NCBI GenBank assembly: GCA_013112585.1
Contig: JABFGH010000001.1
Coordinates: 1 to 64,000 of the forward strand
Source: Ignavibacteriota bacterium
GTDB taxonomy: Bacteria > Bacteroidota > Ignavibacteria > Ignavibacteriales > Melioribacteraceae
Reading direction: 5' to 3'
DNA: 64,000 nt
This document shows, one piece after another, positions 60,520-64,000 of this stretch. The position numbers were made by a program, and so were the translations under genes. The notes below the pieces were generated by a model that saw only the letters and a list, made by a program, of their open reading frames with translations, was not told where the DNA came from and made no database searches. Each line of letters begins with the position of its first letter. The first letter of the stretch is position 1.

Positions 60520-62211
60520 CTATCGATCGTTCGGTTTATAATTATGAACTTTTTCTGCTAAGAATTTTTTGATCTCAATCGGCGTTTTATTTTTTGATAA
60601 CTTGGAAGCAATAATATTTACAATGATTGCAAAGGGAGCACCTAACCATGCGAAATACCAAGCATTCAAGTAATAATTAATAATATCTTGTGCAGGCAGT
60701 GTTCCGCCATATTTACCAACTACAAAATAAACCAAAGCAATCAAGGATATTCCGCCGCCTGCAAATAATCCAGCCCATGCGCCGGTTCTATTTGATCCGC
60801 TCCACCAAATTCCCAAAAGGAACAGTGGGAAAATTGTGCAGCCCGCAAGTGAAAAGGCAACTGCAACGAGCTGGGCGATCAAACCCAAATTTAATAAGGC
60901 TACTAATGAAACTCCGGCAGCCATTAAAATTGTTCCAACTCGAGCCATCAGCATCTGTTTCTTCTCAGTAGCTTCGGGATTAATTACTTTGAAATAAAGA
61001 TCATGAGAGAATGCAGAGGCACCTGCGACGAGCAGACCCGATACAGTTGAGAATGCCGCCGATACTGCTCCTGCCGCAAGCAAACCAATTATAAGCGGAA
61101 AGAGATCGCCGAGTTGAGCGGTGTAAACCACAATTGCATCTTTTGCCAGTTTTCCAACTTCGGGATTAGCGGATAATACTTTACCGAAGGCTGAATAAAC
61201 CGGAGCACTCCAATATAAAATACAAATGAAAAATAACCCCCAAACTACTGACCACCTTGCATCATGTGCTCTTGGTACAACATAAAATCTTTGAATTACA
61301 TGAGGCAGTCCTGCAGTTCCGATCATTAATGAAAAACAAATTGCTATCCATTGAAATGCCGTTTGACCGGTGGCGGGATCCCAAGGCATTGCAAACTCCG
61401 GCGAGGGGAGTATCGCAAAATCATGCCCCATAGCCGTTATACCTTTGCCGGGTGCAATTCCGTTTACTATATCGGAAACTACAGCGCCATAACCAACCTG
61501 TGGTAAAAATGGAAAGTAACCGAATTTATAGCAGAGAATGAAAAGTGGAATTACAAATGAAATAATAATGATGACATATTGGATCTGCATGTTTTTAGTT
61601 ACACCCAGCATACCTGATATTAAAGTGTAAGTAAGTACAACCGAAGCGCCGATTAAAACTGCCCAAGAATAGTCGATACCTAAAATCCATTTGAACATTA
61701 AGCCTATACCTGCAAACTGACCAACACAATATGAGAAAGAAATAAATATCGCAAGTCCGGCACCAAATCCTCGTAATCCTTTAGAATAAAATCTATCACC
61801 AATAAAATCAGCAGCGGTATATTTGCCGTAACGACGAATTTGTCCTGCCATTAAAATTAAAAGTAAAACGTAACCGCCTGTCCAGCCTACAACATAAGAA
61901 AGACCATGATAACCTGCTCCGTACATAACTGCAGCCATTCCCAAAAATGATGCTGCGCTCATCCAGTTTGAGGCTATTGCCATTCCTGCCCCAACCGGAG
62001 AAATTTTTCTTCCAGCAGCCCAATATGTTGAGGTATCTTTTGCACGATTAAAAATTCCCACCATTACAAAAGTTATTAGAAGACAAATTAGAATAATTGC
62101 GGGACCAATTTTAAATTCTCCCTCAAGCTGAGTTGCTGATTGAGCGAATAATGAATTAGAAACAAAAAACAGCAATGAAAAGTAGAGTAAAAATTTTACA
62201 TATCTATTCAC
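60520..62211 (-). CDS. Sodium:solute symporter, acetate-permease (ActP)-like
   Basis: A 563-aa inner-membrane carrier of the SSS family with about 13 hydrophobic helices, beginning with a signal-like helix (ending LFAQ). The conserved start YWAAGRKISPVGAGMAIASNWMSAASFLGMA is typical of ActP-type permeases, and GLPHVIQRFYVVP and AAGAVSAAFSTVSGLLVAGASAFSHDLY are the central sodium-binding region segments. Probable substrates are acetate or another short carboxylate. It begins 33 nt after the small-subunit gene and is co-transcribed with it. The sensor-nucleotidyltransferase gene lies downstream behind a terminator. Confidence 0.9.
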   Translation of the reverse strand: MNRYVKFLLYFSLLFFVSNSLFAQSATQLEGEFKIGPAIILICLLITFVMVGIFNRAKDTSTYWAAGRKISPVGAGMAIASNWMSAASFLGMAAVMYGAGYHGLSYVVGWTGGYVLLLILMAGQIRRYGKYTAADFIGDRFYSKGLRGFGAGLAIFISFSYCVGQFAGIGLMFKWILGIDYSWAVLIGASVVLTYTLISGMLGVTKNMQIQYVIIIISFVIPLFILCYKFGYFPFLPQVGYGAVVSDIVNGIAPGKGITAMGHDFAILPSPEFAMPWDPATGQTAFQWIAICFSLMIGTAGLPHVIQRFYVVPRAHDARWSVVWGLFFICILYWSAPVYSAFGKVLSANPEVGKLAKDAIVVYTAQLGDLFPLIIGLLAAGAVSAAFSTVSGLLVAGASAFSHDLYFKVINPEATEKKQMLMARVGTILMAAGVSLVALLNLGLIAQLVAVAFSLAGCTIFPLFLLGIWWSGSNRTGAWAGLFAGGGISLIALVYFVVGKYGGTLPAQDIINYYLNAWYFAWLGAPFAIIVNIIASKLSKNKTPIEIKKFLAEKVHNYKPNDR

Positions 62212-62244
62212 GATTTCCTCCCGGAAAAATTTAGTTTTTAATTT

Positions 62245-62952
62245 TTAAGCTTCTTCAATAAAGTTGAATTTTTTACTGGTTCGGTCAATTATTACTGCAT
62301 AGATGAGGCATAGCACAACAAACAGAATCAATAAAAATTGAGATGTGTACCAGTAGTGAAAGGGAAATCCTAAAAAGTTAAAATCTGTTAATACATTTTG
62401 ATTATGGACAAGATATAATTCCATAATGCCGGGCAGTGCTTCTTTAACTTCAGCACTTAGCTGATCTGATTCTACTTTAACTAATGAGAAAGGGAGGAGG
62501 TCAATCATTATTTTGTCGAACCCTTCATCAGCTAATCCAATTGATTTTATGGCTGCATCAATAAATTCTTCATTTGCACCGGATTGAATAATTTGATTTT
62601 CCGATTGAGGCAGCATTGAAACTACAGTTGACGACAACGCTTGTTTAAAGACAGCTTTGTGATCATCCGAAACTGCAATATTTTTACCGAGCACAGAAAG
62701 CAGTGATCTGGAAAACTGCTGTTTAGTTTCTAAACTTGCTTCCTGATTATCTACAATTTCAGGGTAAACAGTTTGGAAAGTTGTAAATGCCGGTTCGGGT
62801 GTGGGTTCATTCAGTATAATTAATAATGCTTGAAAACCAAAAACTGCACAGAACCAAATTGCAGCTAGTGTAGCAATTAGCTTTTTGTTCGTCCGTGCGT
62901 GATCGGACATAGGTTTGAAGAAATTAACATTGTACTCTTCGGTGTTAGCCAT
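62245..62952 (-). CDS. DUF4212-like symporter small subunit with large periplasmic insert
   Basis: A 235-aa protein. The first hydrophobic helix (LIATLAAIWFCAVFGFQALLIIL, about 24-48) and the second (FPFHYWYTSQFLLILFVVLCLIYAVIID, about 195-222) correspond to the two helices of the roughly 90-aa DUF4212 proteins that accompany SSS symporters (family text AIWF..., GFPxxFW...). Between them lie about 140 mostly hydrophilic residues with helical segments (SLETKQQFSRSLLSVLGKN; AVFKQALSSTVVSMLPQ), presumably outside the membrane. The gene is first in the operon with the symporter. The insert is not recognised. Confidence 0.75.
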   Translation of the reverse strand: MANTEEYNVNFFKPMSDHARTNKKLIATLAAIWFCAVFGFQALLIILNEPTPEPAFTTFQTVYPEIVDNQEASLETKQQFSRSLLSVLGKNIAVSDDHKAVFKQALSSTVVSMLPQSENQIIQSGANEEFIDAAIKSIGLADEGFDKIMIDLLPFSLVKVESDQLSAEVKEALPGIMELYLVHNQNVLTDFNFLGFPFHYWYTSQFLLILFVVLCLIYAVIIDRTSKKFNFIEEA

Positions 62953-63532
62953 TTGTGTACCTGTGATTTGTTTTATGTAAGAGTGAATTCAATGAATGCA
63001 GATGAATTGAAGTGAAACCAGAGAGGGCGGATGAAATAGGGAAATTTATTTTTTTCATAAACCGAACAATTGCTGAACTTAGTTATTAATAACAGTTAGT
63101 ACTAATTGTCGATAAATATTTTCAAGAGACAATTAAAATTAAAAAATTTAATGGATAAAAGCATCCTTAACTTTTTTGGGATGAATTAAAAATGTTTTTA
63201 CGTTTAGTAATATTGGCTTAGTTCCCTTAATGAAAGTAAAAAAAATTATACTTTAACAGTTCCGTAGTTTATTCTGGCATTGTCATCTTTTACTACGGAT
63301 TTTGAGGCTGTATGAAAAGTAAGTTTTCCTGTCAAACTGAGTTTGCCTGCGGCAAGCAGGTTCATCGAATTTTGTTTTTAGCAATTATTCAAAGATTTTG
63401 ACAAGTCCGGCTTCCGTCAGGCAGGCTCAATCTGACACTTATTCAATATATTCAATAAATATTTATTGCAATTAACCAATTTATTGTTAAATTCATTACT
63501 GTAATAAAAAATTTAACGGTAAATATTAAATT
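62953..63532. other. Intergenic region with an inverted-repeat element
   Basis: A 580-bp spacer between the leftward symporter operon and the rightward ATPase. AT-rich, without a supported gene. It holds the imperfect inverted repeat at 63331-63434. Promoters of both flanking units are expected but no clear boxes were identified. Confidence 0.6.
63331..63434. repeat. Imperfect inverted-repeat element (GTCAAACTGAG type)
   Basis: GTCAAACTGAGTTTGCCTG on the left faces CAGGCAGGCTCAATCTGAC on the right, about 15 of 19 pairs matching, enclosing AT-rich DNA. It resembles the GTCAGATTGAGCCTG-type intergenic repeats of Ignavibacteria and other Bacteroidota. No coding capacity. Confidence 0.65.
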
Positions 63533-64000
63533 ATGATTAAAAGAATTCACCAAATAAATATTGAAAAAAGCCTTTTTAAGGGCAAAACAATAATATTGTA
63601 TGGAGCAAGGCAGGTTGGTAAAACAACACTTGTTAAAAAAATATTAAACCATTATGGTACGGAAGGGCGCTATCTAAATTGTGAAATATTTTCAGTTGAA
63701 CAGAATTTAACTGTTGCAGAGCCGGAAAAATTAAAAGCATTTTTTGGTGATTATAAATTAATTGTACTTGATGAAGCGCAAAATTTAATTAATACCGGAA
63801 AAATATTGAAAGTTATTTCAGATTCCCTCACTGATATTCAAATAATAGCAACGGGCTCATCAAGTTTTGACCTTGCTAATAAAACAGCAGAACCGATGAC
63901 CGGACGAATTTCCACTTTTACACTTTTTCCATTATCAATTTTAGAGATTAAAGATAATAGTGATTGGCTTTCAGTTGATGCTCAATTGGAAAAATTACTT
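63533..64000 (+). CDS. AAA ATPase, DUF4143-type (partial, cut by window end)
   Basis: The first 156 codons of an open frame that runs off the window. It opens MIKRIHQINIEKSLFKGKTIILYGARQVGKTTLVKKIL, with Walker A GARQVGKTT. Walker B LIVLDEAQNL and the sensor region IIATGSSSFDLANKT and TGRISTFTLFPLSILE follow, the standard layout of the AAA+ proteins that carry a C-terminal DUF4143 domain (not visible here). Function unknown. Such genes are often accessory or horizontally transferred. Nothing further can be said about its end. Confidence 0.9.
   Translation, partial: MIKRIHQINIEKSLFKGKTIILYGARQVGKTTLVKKILNHYGTEGRYLNCEIFSVEQNLTVAEPEKLKAFFGDYKLIVLDEAQNLINTGKILKVISDSLTDIQIIATGSSSFDLANKTAEPMTGRISTFTLFPLSILEIKDNSDWLSVDAQLEKLL

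Overview
The window is AT-rich, densely coded bacterial chromosome, most likely from the class Ignavibacteria (Bacteroidota/Chlorobiota side). The evidence is two secreted proteins ending in type IX secretion (T9SS) type A sorting domains with the Ignavibacteria-style motif YPNPFNP, a PorZ-like T9SS accessory protein, a TonB-dependent receptor paired with a DUF4249-type lipoprotein, many small lipoproteins with short lipoboxes, and fermentative genes (acetate kinase, bifurcating [FeFe] hydrogenase, Rex). No rRNA, tRNA, CRISPR array or prophage was seen.

Layout. 1-13.7 kb: ROK sugar kinase, ABC-F ATPase, PorZ-like protein, PHP phosphoesterase, a Crp/Fnr regulator preceded by a perfect CRP-type palindrome, gap and pgk (each followed by an intrinsic terminator), rhomboid protease, small lipoprotein, RecQ. 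13.7-21.8 kb: a four-gene ABC export operon, 3-hydroxybutyryl-CoA dehydrogenase, acetate kinase, membrane metallophosphoesterase. 22-30 kb: TonB receptor / DUF4249 lipoprotein / PEGA-propeller lipoprotein operon, then a six-helix membrane protein with a large di-haem c-type cytochrome lipoprotein. 30.3-38.8 kb: a Rex-headed hydrogen operon with three subunits of a group A bifurcating [FeFe] hydrogenase, a HydS-type sensory hydrogenase with a PAS domain, and a SpoIIE-type phosphatase. 39-41 kb: a convergent type II restriction-modification pair whose methyltransferase carries its own MerR-like DNA-binding domain. 41-50.9 kb: secreted T9SS peptidase and adhesin-like protein, lipoproteins, an MFS transporter and a TPR protein, with two clusters of GTCATTACGA repeats.

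50.9-64 kb: a small inverted-repeat element that has itself received an insertion with a 7-bp target duplication, an outer-membrane porin, an atypical SDR, membrane proteins, a TIM-barrel protein, a REP-associated tyrosine transposase (RAYT) flanked on both sides by the same ordered series of triplet-loop hairpins, a Cache-PAS-PAS-CBS-nucleotidyltransferase sensor, a sodium:solute symporter with an enlarged small subunit, and the start of an AAA ATPase cut by the window edge.

How it fits together: glycolysis (gap, pgk), butanoyl/acetate metabolism (hbd, ackA) and H2 production under NADH/NAD+ control (Rex) describe a fermentative or facultatively anaerobic heterotroph that degrades polymers with T9SS-secreted enzymes and imports products through TonB receptors, porins and sodium symporters. 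The least ordinary parts are the RAYT with its duplicated hairpin cassettes, the nested miniature element, the HTH-methyltransferase with phased direct repeats in its leader, and the symporter plus sensor-nucleotidyltransferase cluster.
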